A stretch of DNA of 64,000 nucleotides from CAYNSX01 sp964400165 (GTDB lineage: Bacteria; Armatimonadota; Hebobacteria; CAYNSX01), in NCBI GenBank assembly GCA_964400165.1, contig CAYNSX010000008.1, positions 1 through 64,000 on the forward strand, written 5' to 3'. The notes under the pieces are model-generated. The model was given only the letters and a program-made list of their open reading frames with translations, was not told where the DNA came from and ran no database searches. Below, piece by piece: positions 34,243 to 42,348 of this stretch (positions are counted from its first letter, which is position 1; each line of letters opens with the position of its first letter). Position numbers and translations under genes: made by a program.

Positions 34243-35493
34243 CTATCCAGCGAACAACGGATAAGTGCTGCACAATTCGCGCACTTCGGCGGCGGTGTGC
34301 GTGATCAGCGTCGCATCCTGCGGGGCGCGACAGATGGCGGCGATACGCTCGGCGGCCCACTGCATTTCGGCGACTCCCATCCCGCGCGTGGTGACGGCGG
34401 CGGGTCCGAGGCGCAGCGCGTGCATGGGAATGTCCCACGATTCGTTCGGCAGCGGCAGGCCGTTCGACAGGATGCCGGCGCGGGCGAGCGCCCGCTCGAC
34501 CGTCATCGCATCGACTCGCAGCGGGCGCAGGTCGCCCATCAGCAGGTGCGTCTCGGTGCCGCCCCAGGCGAGCGGGATGCCGTTCGCTTGCAGCGCCTCG
34601 CCCAGGGCGCGGCAGTTGGCCAGGACACGCTCCATATAGGAGCGGAAGTCGATCGTCATTGCCTCGCCGAAGCAGGCGGCCTTGGCGGCGATGACATGCA
34701 TCGGCGGGCCGCCCTGGATGCCGGGCGCCATCGCGGCGTCAATGCGCTCGGCGAACTGGCCCCGGCAGAGAATGAGGCCGCCGCGCGGGCCGCGGAGGGT
34801 CTTGTGGGTGGTGAAGGTGAGGACATCGCAATATGGCACCGGGTCGGGATGCAGGCCGGTGCAGATGAGGCCGCCGAGGTGCGCGACATCGCCGAGGAGC
34901 AGCGCGCCGACCTCGTCGGCGAGCACGCGCCAGGGCGCCGGGTCGTACTTTGGCGGATACCACGAGTAACCGATGCAAATGATCTTCGGCTTGTGCTGCA
35001 GCGCGGCGGCGCGGGCGGCGCCGAGGTCGAGCAGCCAGGTCTCCGGATGCAGTTCGTATTCAGCACGGCGGTAGAGTTGCGCGGTCAGGTTGCCTTCGAG
35101 CGCGTGCGAGTAGTGCCCGCCCTGAAAGCGCTGCAGTGTCAGGATAGTGTCGCCCGGCTTGAGCAGGGCCGAAAAGCAGACGAGGTTGGCGACGGCGCCG
35201 GTAGCGGGCTGGACATTAGCGTGTTCGGCCCCGAAGAGGCGGCAAGCGCGGGCGACGGCGAGGCGCTCGATGTCGTCCACGATTTCGCAACCGGGATAGT
35301 GGCGGTGGCCGGGATAGCCCTCGGCGTATTTGTTGGTGAGGACCGACCCCTGCGCCGCCAGCACCGCCGGGCTGACATAGTTCTCGGAGGCGATCAAGTT
35401 GAAGCAGAGGCGCTGCCGCTCGGCTTCCCGCGCGAGCAGATCGGCGAGTTCCGTGTCGGCGGCGGGCGCGGCGGTGGCGGACTGGGCGTCCAT
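34243..35493 (-). CDS. Divergent serine hydroxymethyltransferase paralogue
   Basis: 416 residues of the GlyA fold, keeping the PLP lysine (TFTTHKTLRGPRGGLILCRG), LIASENYVSPAV, KYAEGYPGHRHYPGC and HANVQP. It departs from canonical GlyA in the C-terminal region: where the family has a conserved NKN..P.D..p...G.R.G segment, this one reads LSNGLPLPNESWDIPMHALRLGPAAVTTRG. The central PLP pocket reads LLLGDVAHLGGL. It may use another beta-hydroxy amino acid or act on a different acceptor. It lies 29 nt after the nucleotidyltransferase gene and is probably in the same transcript. A second, more canonical glyA lies 0.9 kb upstream. Confidence 0.88.
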   Translation of the reverse strand: MDAQSATAAPAADTELADLLAREAERQRLCFNLIASENYVSPAVLAAQGSVLTNKYAEGYPGHRHYPGCEIVDDIERLAVARACRLFGAEHANVQPATGAVANLVCFSALLKPGDTILTLQRFQGGHYSHALEGNLTAQLYRRAEYELHPETWLLDLGAARAAALQHKPKIICIGYSWYPPKYDPAPWRVLADEVGALLLGDVAHLGGLICTGLHPDPVPYCDVLTFTTHKTLRGPRGGLILCRGQFAERIDAAMAPGIQGGPPMHVIAAKAACFGEAMTIDFRSYMERVLANCRALGEALQANGIPLAWGGTETHLLMGDLRPLRVDAMTVERALARAGILSNGLPLPNESWDIPMHALRLGPAAVTTRGMGVAEMQWAAERIAAICRAPQDATLITHTAAEVRELCSTYPLFAG

Positions 35494-35522
35494 GGGTACT
35501 ACTGGTTTCGCTGCGAGGGACG

Positions 35523-36083
35523 CTACTCCTGCGCGGTGGCGAGGAGTCGTTCGAGCAGGGTGGTCAGTCCCAATTCGTTTGACCATTTTTGGAGATATGC
35601 GAGATCGAGCATGCCGGCCTGCACGCGCGCAACCGAGAGCGCATCTGTCCACTGCCGCTCCGATTGCGACTCCGCGTGCCAGCGCAACTTGGAGAGGATA
35701 AGATCTTCGGGCGTGCAGACAAAGGCCTGCGTGTCGAGGAACTCTCGGCGACTTCGCCGAGCAAAGGCTTCTCGATCGTACGCCGTGTCCGCCACTGGCC
35801 AATAGTCCACTTTCAATCCGGTCGGTTGATGGATGGCGTTGAAGAGGTCGCGCTCGCTCACCGCTCGTGCGGCCTCGTTCGAATCGAAATAGAAGTCCGA
35901 ACCAAGCGCCCGGCGTAGCGGTTCGATGGCAGCCGCTTCGAGCGCCACCACAATGTCAAAATCGTGCGTGGCGCGGGAGAGGGACCACGAACCGAGCGCG
36001 ACCCCACCAGTCACCATGTATGGAATGCGACACTCCTCCAGCGCGCGCACCACTACGGCCAGGACTGCGCGCAAATCGTTCAT
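35523..36083 (-). CDS. Nucleotidyltransferase-fold protein, possible toxin/antitoxin component
   Basis: 186 residues with a minimal nucleotidyltransferase core: YMVTGGVALGSWSLSRATHDFDIVVAL holds the helix and the DxD metal site, followed by GLKVDYWP as a possible third acidic position. C-terminal helices include PEDLILSKLRWHAE, as in AbiEii-like and related families, some of which modify tRNA or partner proteins. It overlaps a small upstream gene by 4 nt (ATGA), forming a two-gene cassette between the glyA paralogues. Activity and target are unknown. Confidence 0.75.
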   Translation of the reverse strand: MNDLRAVLAVVVRALEECRIPYMVTGGVALGSWSLSRATHDFDIVVALEAAAIEPLRRALGSDFYFDSNEAARAVSERDLFNAIHQPTGLKVDYWPVADTAYDREAFARRSRREFLDTQAFVCTPEDLILSKLRWHAESQSERQWTDALSVARVQAGMLDLAYLQKWSNELGLTTLLERLLATAQE

Positions 36084-36310
36084 TTGGACAGTGAATTCAG
36101 CACCTTGGCAGCCATCGGCGCGCCCAGCACTCGCCGCAGGAACTCCGCATGAAACTCTGTTTCAGTGAATTCAGGGTGCTGCTGACGAATGCCCTGCATC
36201 AGCAATTCCCGGGAAATATCCGACAACTGTGCTGCAAGATCTGCGCGCCGTTCCGGCGTCATCGCGCGGAAGATTTCAATTTGCATCCGTTCGGCATCGC
36301 GGGGGCGCAT
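36080..36310 (-). CDS. Small helical partner of the nucleotidyltransferase
   Basis: 76 residues, all helical by appearance (MRPRDAERMQIEIFRAMTPE, then LAAQLSDISRELLMQGIRQQHPEFTETEFHAEFLRRVLG). I recall similar small proteins beside AbiEii-like nucleotidyltransferases in other genomes, but cannot verify this here. The start at 36310 is supported by a promoter-like TTGCCG-17-TACACT ending 7 nt upstream, which would give a leaderless mRNA. It overlaps the nucleotidyltransferase start by 4 nt. It may act as antitoxin or substrate of that protein. Confidence 0.65.
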   Translation of the reverse strand: MRPRDAERMQIEIFRAMTPERRADLAAQLSDISRELLMQGIRQQHPEFTETEFHAEFLRRVLGAPMAAKVLNSLSK

Positions 36311-36317
36311 CGCAATC

Positions 36318-36346
36318 AGTGTAGGCCGCGCCCGGCGGCGCGGCAA
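36318..36346 (-). promoter_or_regulatory. Promoter of the small-protein/nucleotidyltransferase cassette
   Basis: On the minus strand: TTGCCG (36346-36341), a 17-bp spacer and TACACT (36323-36318). Transcription should start at or very near the ATG at 36310, implying a leaderless transcript. The promoter lies just behind the end of the upstream glyA (36351). Confidence 0.6.
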
Positions 36347-36350
36347 TGCG

Positions 36351-37634
36351 CTACGGCGTCACCCACCCGTAGACGGGATGCTGGTCGCACAGGGCGCGGG
36401 CCTCTTCGCGCACTTCGACGCGGAACTCGGGCCGCTCCGGGTGCTGCAAGACGCGCAGCAGCAGGTCGCCGACCTTGTCCATCTCCGCCTCGCCGAAGCC
36501 GCGCGAGGTGACCGCGGGCGTGCCCGGGCGCAGGCCCATCGGGCGATAGGGCGGGCTGTGGTCGAAGGGCACCGTGTTCTTGTTGACGAAGATGCCGGCC
36601 TCTTCGAGCGCCGCCTGCGCGTCGGCGCCGTTCCAGGGCGTTCCGCACAGGTCCACCAGCATCAAGTGCGTCTCGGTGCCGCCGGTGACGAGGCGGAAGC
36701 CGGCGTCCAGCAGCCGCTGCGCCAGAATTTGGGCGTTGACCAGCACCTGTTCCTGATAGGCGCGGAACTCGGGCATCGCTGCCTCGGCGAAGCAGACGGC
36801 CTTGGCCGCCACCTGGTGCATAAACGGCCCCGCTTGCACGCCCGGGAAGACGGCCCGGTCGATGGCCTCGGCCAGTTCCGGGCGGCAAAGAATGAAGGCG
36901 CCGCGTGGGCCGCGCAGCGTCTTGTGCGTGGTGGCAGTGACGACATCGGCGTAAGGCACCGGGTTCGGGTGCAAGCCAGCGGCGATCAGGCCGGCGGTGT
37001 GCGCAACATCGGCGACCAGGTAGGCGCCGATTTCGTCCGCGAGGTCGCGCCACTCCGCCCAGTCGATCTGCCGCGGATAGGCGCTGTAGCCGACGACGAT
37101 CAGCCGCGGCTGCCAGGCATGCGTCAGCGGGCGCACGCTCGCCGCGGTGAAGCGTTCGGCTTCCGGGTCGAGTTGATAGGAGACGACGCCGTAATAGCGC
37201 GACGAGAAGTTCACCCGCGCGCCGTGCGTCAGGTGGCCGCCGTGATTGAGCGCCGGCGCCAGGATGGTGTCGCCGGGCTTGAGCAGCGCGTAATAGGCAG
37301 CCATGTTGGCGAGCGCGCCGGAGAGCGGCTGCACATTGGCGTGCGCAGCGCCGAACAGCGCCCGGCAGCGCTCGACGGCGAGGCGTTCGACTTCGTCCAC
37401 CCAGGTGCAGCCGGGGTAATAGCGATGGCCGGGATAGCCCTCGGCGTATTTGTTGCTCATCACCGAGCCGCTCGCCTCGAGGACAGCGCGGCTGGCGTAG
37501 TTTTCGCTCGGGATCAGGTTGATGCAGTGCTGCTGCCGCTCGCGCTCGCGGCGCAGAGCGGTCGCGAGTTCGTCATCGACTTCAGCCAGCGGGCGCGCCA
37601 GCAGATCCGAGAGGGAAGAGAGCAATGAGTCCAC
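36351..37634 (-). CDS. glyA: Serine hydroxymethyltransferase
   Basis: 427 residues from a GTG start. Interconverts serine and glycine with tetrahydrofolate, feeding one-carbon units to the gcv, purH and thyX reactions encoded nearby. Canonical motifs: LIPSENYASRAV, MSNKYAEGYPGHRYYPGC, VADVAHTAGLIAAGLHPNPVPYADVVT, PLP lysine in TTHKTLRGPRGAFILC, and the family-typical FVNKNTVPFD and GLRPGTPAVTSRG. The GTG at 37634 is preferred over one at 37661 because TACACT (37647-37642) lies 7 nt before it, the same spacing as at 36310. This is the more canonical of the two paralogues. Confidence 0.95.
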   Translation of the reverse strand: MDSLLSSLSDLLARPLAEVDDELATALRRERERQQHCINLIPSENYASRAVLEASGSVMSNKYAEGYPGHRYYPGCTWVDEVERLAVERCRALFGAAHANVQPLSGALANMAAYYALLKPGDTILAPALNHGGHLTHGARVNFSSRYYGVVSYQLDPEAERFTAASVRPLTHAWQPRLIVVGYSAYPRQIDWAEWRDLADEIGAYLVADVAHTAGLIAAGLHPNPVPYADVVTATTHKTLRGPRGAFILCRPELAEAIDRAVFPGVQAGPFMHQVAAKAVCFAEAAMPEFRAYQEQVLVNAQILAQRLLDAGFRLVTGGTETHLMLVDLCGTPWNGADAQAALEEAGIFVNKNTVPFDHSPPYRPMGLRPGTPAVTSRGFGEAEMDKVGDLLLRVLQHPERPEFRVEVREEARALCDQHPVYGWVTP

Positions 37635-37706
37635 TGCGCAAAGTGTAGCGCCAGCGCGCACGCGCGTTGTGCGCAGGGTGTGGAAGAGGGGCGGTGCGGC
37701 GAATCA

Positions 37707-38040
37707 GTGCTTGAAGTGCCAAACGCCCTTCAGCGCCCTCACCCGCCCGTCGCTGCGCTCCGTGCGCCCTCTCCCTGAAGTGGAGAGGGACTACGCATCA
37801 CCCCTCGGTGCAATCCGACCCTTGTTTCCTCGTTTCCTCGTCTTTGGTCTCTCAATGCTTGAAATGCCTTATGCCCGTCATCACCCTCACCCGCCCGTTG
37901 CTGCGCGCCGGGCACCCTGCTTCGCCAACGCTTCGCAGGGCAAGCCCTCTCCCTGAAGCGGAGAGGGACAACGCATCATCCCTCGGTACAATCTGAACCT
38001 TGTTTCCTCGCTTCCTTGTTTCCTCGTCTTTGGTCTTTCA
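37707..38040. repeat. Duplicated composite repeat carrying a copy of the purH 3' end
   Basis: Two near-identical units: CTCACCCGCCCGT, a CCCTCTCC/GGAGAGGG hairpin (37767-37789 and 37945-37967), GCATCA, CCCTCGG, GTTTCCTCGTTTCCTCG and TTTGGTCT. Each begins with a TGCTTGAARTGCC sequence (37707 and 37855). The second also copies CTTATGCCCGTCATCACC, which is the coding end of purH (38042-38073). No gene lies in 37662-38037. Confidence 0.8.
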
Positions 38041-39582
38041 ATGTTTGAAGTGCCTTATGCCCGTCATCACCATCGCCAGGCCGCGCTCATCGGCGGCGGC
38101 GACGATGTCGTCGTCCGACTTCGAGCCGCCCGGCTGCAGGATGGCTGTCACGCCCGCGTCCGCCGCGGCATCAATCGCGTCGCGCTTCGGGAAGAACCCG
38201 TCGGAAGCGAGCGCGGCGCCGCGGGCGCGGGCGCCCGCCTTGGCGACCGCCTGCTTCACTGAATCGACACGGCTGGTCTGCCCGCCGCCGATGCCGACCG
38301 CGTGCGTGCCCTGCGCCAGCACGATGGCGTTCGAGCGCGTGTGCTTGGCGACGCGCTCGGCGAATCGCAGGCCTTCCCCCTCGGCGGCGGTGGGCTGCTT
38401 CTTCGTCACCACCCGCGGCTCGTCGGCGACCGCAGTATCCATCTCCTGCATCAGCATCCCGCCCGCGATGCGCCGCCAGTCGTAGGTGCCCTCGGGCGGC
38501 GCTTCCAGGGAAACCGTGAGCAAGCGCAGGTTGGCGGACTGCTTCAGAGTCGCCAGCGCGCCGTCCGAAAATCCCGGCGCGGCAATGACTTCGAGAAACC
38601 CCGCGTTCGCAATCGCTGTGGCAGTGTCGTCATCCACCGGCGCATTGCAGGCCACTACGCCGCCGTAGGCCGACAGCGGGTCGCCGGCGTGCGCGGCACG
38701 GAAGGCGGCGGCGAGCGTCGCGTCGCTCGCCGCACCGCAGGGCGTGTTGTGTTTGATGATGCACGCGCCCGGCGGCGGCAGGTCGAGGACGAGCGACAGC
38801 GCCGCGTCCAGATCGAGGTAGTTGTTGTACGACGGCGCCTTGCCGTGCAGCAGGTGTCCGTGGGCGGCGCCGCTCACCGGGCCGAGCGTGTCGAGATAGA
38901 GCGCCGCGGCCTGGTGCGGGTTTTCGCCGTAGCGCAGCGTGAACGCCAGGTCCCAGCCGCGGGTGATGCTGGGCGGGAACTTGCGCCGGTCGCCGCCGAG
39001 CATGCCGGACAGGTAGTGGGCGATGCTGGTGTCGTAGCGCGCCGTGTGCGAGAACGCGCGCAACGCCAGCCGCTCGCGCCCGGTGAGCGAGATGTCGCCG
39101 CGCTCCTGCAGTTCGGCGAGGACGCGCGGATATTCGTCCGGGTCGGTGATGACGATGACGCCGAGGAAGTTCTTCGCCGCGGCGCGAATGAGCGCCGGCC
39201 CGCCGATATCGATGAATTCGAGACACTCTTCGAGCGTGACACCGGGCCGGCGCGCCGTGTCGGCGAAGGGATACAGGTTCACCGCCACCAGGTCGATCGG
39301 CGCGATGTCGTGCTCCTGCAGCGAGGCCATGTCGTCTTGCCGGTCGCGGCGGGCGAGCAGGCCGCCGTGGATTTTCGGGTGCAGCGACTTTACCCGCCCA
39401 TCGAGCAACTCCGGAAAGCCGGTGTAATCGGAGACCTCGTTGACAGGGACGCCCTCGCTCTTGATAAGCGCCGCGGTACCGCCGGTGCTCATGAGCGTGA
39501 CGCCCAGTTCGTGCAGGCCGCGGGCGAAGTCGGCGATGCCGCGCTTATCGGAGACGCTCAACAGCGCGCGGCGGACAATCAT
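38038..39582 (-). CDS. purH: Bifunctional AICAR formyltransferase / IMP cyclohydrolase
   Basis: 514 residues, the normal length. Carries out the last two steps of IMP synthesis. The N-terminal MGS-like cyclohydrolase part has ALLSVSDKRGIADFA, STGGTAALIKSEG, FPELLDGRVKSLHPKIHGGLL and VNLYPF. The formyltransferase part has LRYGENPHQAAALY, YNNYLDLDAAL, IIKHNTPCGAA, SNAIVLAQG and the C-terminal DGFFPKRDAIDAAADAGVTAILQPGGS with FTGxRHFKH-like ending. The 3' end is adjoined by repeats that duplicate its last codons. It lies 16 nt after mqnE and is likely co-transcribed from the mqnE promoter. Confidence 0.97.
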   Translation of the reverse strand: MIVRRALLSVSDKRGIADFARGLHELGVTLMSTGGTAALIKSEGVPVNEVSDYTGFPELLDGRVKSLHPKIHGGLLARRDRQDDMASLQEHDIAPIDLVAVNLYPFADTARRPGVTLEECLEFIDIGGPALIRAAAKNFLGVIVITDPDEYPRVLAELQERGDISLTGRERLALRAFSHTARYDTSIAHYLSGMLGGDRRKFPPSITRGWDLAFTLRYGENPHQAAALYLDTLGPVSGAAHGHLLHGKAPSYNNYLDLDAALSLVLDLPPPGACIIKHNTPCGAASDATLAAAFRAAHAGDPLSAYGGVVACNAPVDDDTATAIANAGFLEVIAAPGFSDGALATLKQSANLRLLTVSLEAPPEGTYDWRRIAGGMLMQEMDTAVADEPRVVTKKQPTAAEGEGLRFAERVAKHTRSNAIVLAQGTHAVGIGGGQTSRVDSVKQAVAKAGARARGAALASDGFFPKRDAIDAAADAGVTAILQPGGSKSDDDIVAAADERGLAMVMTGIRHFKH

Positions 39583-39598
39583 CGGGTCGCGCGCAGGG

Positions 39599-40726
39599 TC
39601 AGGCGTGCGCGACCGCGGGGGCCGCGTCCCACTCGCGAACGATGTTATACAGCGCGTCGCGCTGGATCGGCCGCATCCCCGCCTCGCGGATCAGGCGCAC
39701 CAGTTCGTCCACCGACAGCACCTCGGGCGTCTTGGCGCCGGCGGCGTGCGTGATGCGTTCCTCGATGACGGTGCCGTCCATATCGCTGGCGCCGTAGCGC
39801 AGGCCGGTCTGCGCCATGTGCAGCCCGAGCATAATCCAGTAACTCTTGATATGCGGGAAGTTGTCCAGCATCAGGCGGCCGACGGCGATGGTGCGCAGGT
39901 CTTCAAAGCCGGTCGTCTCCAGGCCCTCAACCTTCTTCTGCAGCGGATTGCCGTCCCGGTGATAGGCGAGCGGGATGAACGCGAAGAAGCCGCCGGTCTC
40001 GTCCTGCAGCGCCCGCAGCCGCAGCATGTGGTCCACCCGGTGCTCGGCGGTCTCGATGTGGCCGTAGAGCAGCGTGGCGTTGCTGCGCAGGCCGAGTTCG
40101 TGCGCGGTGCGGTGGATGCGCAGCCAGCGGTCGGCGTCGGCCTTCTCGGGGCAAAGTTTCTGGCGCACTTCGGGGTGGAAGACCTCCGCTCCGCCGCCCG
40201 GCAGCGAACTCAAGCCCACCTCAATCATCCGCTCCAGCACCTGGCGCTCGGTTAGCCCCGAAATGTCGGCGCACCAGGCGATTTCGACCGCGGTGTAGGC
40301 CTTCAGCGGCATCTGCGGGAAGCGCTCGTGCAAAACGCGCAGGATGTCCAGATAGTGCTCGAACTTCCAGTCCGGGTGCATCCCGCCGACGATGTGCAGT
40401 TCGTGCGCGTCCTGCAAGACCTCGGCCTTGGCGACCACCTCGTCGAGGGTCATCTCGTAGGCGCCCTCCTGCGTGCGCGCCTCGCGGGCGAAGGCGCAGA
40501 AGGTGCAATGATAGACGCACATATTCGTCGGGTTGATCTGGCGGTTGCTGACGAAATACACCCGGTCGTCGTGCAGGCGGGTGCGCACCTGGTGCGCCAG
40601 CCAGCCGACGGCGTTGATGTACGGGGTGCGGAACAGGCGCACGCCGTCGTCGAAATCGAGGCGCTCGCCGGCGAGGACTTTGTCGCCGATGTCGGCAATG
40701 TCGGTGTGCTGCAGGAGGTCGTACAT
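39599..40726 (-). CDS. mqnE: Aminofutalosine synthase (radical SAM), menaquinone pathway
   Basis: 375 residues. Adds the adenosyl radical of SAM to 3-enolpyruvyl-benzoate derivatives in the futalosine route to menaquinone. The radical-SAM cluster cysteines are Cys70, Cys74 and Cys77 in TNMCVYHCTFCAFAREAR. The preceding NRQINPTN and later SSLPGGGAEVFHPEVRQKLCPEKA, SNATLLYGHIETAEHRVDHM and FFAFIPLAYH separate MqnE from MqnC. Other futalosine genes (mqnA, mqnB, mqnC, mqnD) are not in the window. Late-step-like UbiA, UbiX and UbiD homologues are at 42-46 kb. A promoter lies at 40769-40797. Confidence 0.95.
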   Translation of the reverse strand: MYDLLQHTDIADIGDKVLAGERLDFDDGVRLFRTPYINAVGWLAHQVRTRLHDDRVYFVSNRQINPTNMCVYHCTFCAFAREARTQEGAYEMTLDEVVAKAEVLQDAHELHIVGGMHPDWKFEHYLDILRVLHERFPQMPLKAYTAVEIAWCADISGLTERQVLERMIEVGLSSLPGGGAEVFHPEVRQKLCPEKADADRWLRIHRTAHELGLRSNATLLYGHIETAEHRVDHMLRLRALQDETGGFFAFIPLAYHRDGNPLQKKVEGLETTGFEDLRTIAVGRLMLDNFPHIKSYWIMLGLHMAQTGLRYGASDMDGTVIEERITHAAGAKTPEVLSVDELVRLIREAGMRPIQRDALYNIVREWDAAPAVAHA

Positions 40727-40768
40727 ACCCGCTGTTTCTTTCCCCGTCGTGCGGCCTGATTCCTGTTC

Positions 40769-40797
40769 AGTGTACGGCGCAGCCGCACGGCGGGCAA
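40769..40797 (-). promoter_or_regulatory. Promoter of mqnE-purH
   Basis: Minus strand: TTGCCC (40797-40792), a 17-bp spacer and TACACT (40774-40769), about 43 nt before the mqnE ATG. It lies between the divergent mqnE and ECF sigma genes. Confidence 0.65.
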
Positions 40798-40854
40798 ACG
40801 GGTATGGTTGTCACGAATCACTGTCCACCGGCGAATAGAGGTTGAGCGCAACAG

Positions 40855-41382
40855 ATGGCGCAGTCACGAGAGATCCCGATCAGCGCCGAAGCCCTCGCCG
40901 GGCCGCACATTGTGGCCGGTGCGATGCACGAACACCGCCCGTTGCTGGTGGCCTTTGCGGCGCGGCTGCTCGGCTCGCGCGACGACGCCGAGGATGTCGT
41001 GCAGGAGGCGCTGCTCGCCGCCCACCAGCACGCGGCGCGCTACGACGGCCGGAGCGGGCCGCGCCCGTGGCTGCTGGGCATTGTCGCCAACCATTGCCGC
41101 TCGTGGTGGCGGACTCACCACCGACGCCTGCAACGCGAGCGACGCGCGGCAGCCCCCTCGTCGGCCCCCGACCCGGAGCCGAATGGGCTGGTGCTGGCAG
41201 CGGTGTTGGATCTGCCGTTGCGGCTGCGCGAGCCGCTGGTACTGCACTACCTCGGCGACCTCTCGTACCGGGAAGTGGGCGAAGCGCTCGGACTGTCCGA
41301 AGATGCGGCCCGGCAGCGCGTTCACCGCGCCCGCGCCCGCCTGCGCATCCTGTTGCGCGCCGAACTGAAGGAGGTCCTGTGA
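40855..41382 (+). CDS. ECF-type RNA polymerase sigma factor
   Basis: 175 residues with sigma region 2 (LVAFAARLLGSRDDAEDVVQEALLAAHQHA) and region 4 (LPLRLREPLVLHYLGDLSYREVGEALGLSEDAARQRVHRARARL), and no region 3, as in ECF sigma factors. A Pro/Arg-rich linker joins them. Stop and start codons overlap with the following anti-sigma gene (TGATG), the usual pairing. Divergent from mqnE. Signal and regulon are unknown. Confidence 0.93.
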   Translation: MAQSREIPISAEALAGPHIVAGAMHEHRPLLVAFAARLLGSRDDAEDVVQEALLAAHQHAARYDGRSGPRPWLLGIVANHCRSWWRTHHRRLQRERRAAAPSSAPDPEPNGLVLAAVLDLPLRLREPLVLHYLGDLSYREVGEALGLSEDAARQRVHRARARLRILLRAELKEVL

Positions 41383-42344
41383 TGCGACACCCCGATCTGC
41401 AACTGCTGCTCGATGACCCGTCCCGCGCTGACGCTCGCGCTCATTTGGCGGAATGCGCTGCGTGCGCGCGGGAGTTCGCTACGCTCCGCCGATTGGATGA
41501 CCACTTGCGCGGCGCCCTGCGTGCCGAAGCCACGCTGCCCGCGCCGGTCGCCGTCCTGCCCTGGCGCCGCCGGGCGCTGACCCGGCGCGTTCTCGCCGCG
41601 ACGCCAGCGCTGGTCATTCTGGCAGTGCTGGCGGTGACGCTGCGGCCCGTCCTCTTCCCGGCCGCGCCGACTGACCCCGACGCTCTCGACCCCGAGGTGG
41701 TGATGAAGAAAGCCGAAGGCGCGATGAAGGGGGTGAAGACCGTACGTCTCGTGACGATCGAAAGGCACATGAACGAACCGGAGCGGACGGTCGTGGAACA
41801 CATCATGCTGGACACACGCCGAAGTGAAGCCACCACCACCACTGGCGACCGCACAGTGACAATCCGGAACCGGTCCGGCGCATTCACTTACGACTACCGC
41901 GCAAACACCCTCCGAATCAACCGCGGAGACAAGAATGCCGAAGATGACAATATGGGTCGCGCGGCGTTCGATGTGGTGCCCTTCATTCGGGGCTTGCTTG
42001 CCGACGCGCGCGAACGGGGGACTGATTTGGTGGTGCTGGCGCAGTTGGTCGAGTACAAGCGGCAGGCGAACAAGAGAATCCTGCTGTCGATCGATTTCTC
42101 CAAGTCCCGCGGTGCCTTCCAGCCGCGAACGGGCTTGTCCATCCTGCTCCACCCGGACACCTACCGTCTGGCGCCCGGCTCCCACATCGATGTCCAGATG
42201 AACGGATGGAAGGAAAGGCGAGAGGTCCTCGATGTGGCGTACAACGAATCTTTCGATCCCCTCCTCTTCGATACGCCCATCCCAACCGGATGGAAGGTGA
42301 CCGAAGTCAACGAACCCCCGGCGCCGAACACTGACAGGCCGTAA
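41382..42344 (+). CDS. Zinc-binding anti-sigma factor with LolA/MucB-like sensor domain
   Basis: 320 residues. The N-terminal ZAS motif HLAECAACAREF (HxxxCxxC) would bind zinc and the sigma factor. One transmembrane helix follows (TPALVILAVLAVTLRPVLF). The C-terminal part (about 110-320, beginning DPEVVMKKAEGAMKGVKTVRL) is periplasmic and resembles lipoprotein-sorting/MucB-like folds that sense envelope stress. The middle region is less G+C-rich than the neighbours. Its start overlaps the sigma gene. It probably inhibits that sigma factor until an envelope signal is received. Confidence 0.85.
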   Translation: MRHPDLQLLLDDPSRADARAHLAECAACAREFATLRRLDDHLRGALRAEATLPAPVAVLPWRRRALTRRVLAATPALVILAVLAVTLRPVLFPAAPTDPDALDPEVVMKKAEGAMKGVKTVRLVTIERHMNEPERTVVEHIMLDTRRSEATTTTGDRTVTIRNRSGAFTYDYRANTLRINRGDKNAEDDNMGRAAFDVVPFIRGLLADARERGTDLVVLAQLVEYKRQANKRILLSIDFSKSRGAFQPRTGLSILLHPDTYRLAPGSHIDVQMNGWKERREVLDVAYNESFDPLLFDTPIPTGWKVTEVNEPPAPNTDRP

Positions 42345-42348
42345 TTCG

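Noticed and set aside
32027..34264. 745-codon plus-strand open frame opposite valS
   Set aside because: Antisense shadow of valyl-tRNA synthetase with composition typical of shadow frames.
37635..37661. Earlier GTG start for glyA at 37661
   Set aside because: A TACACT -10-like element lies between the two GTG codons; the downstream GTG has promoter spacing seen at another gene and better family length.
38302..39753. 483-codon plus-strand open frame opposite purH
   Set aside because: Antisense shadow; purH on the minus strand is complete and well conserved.
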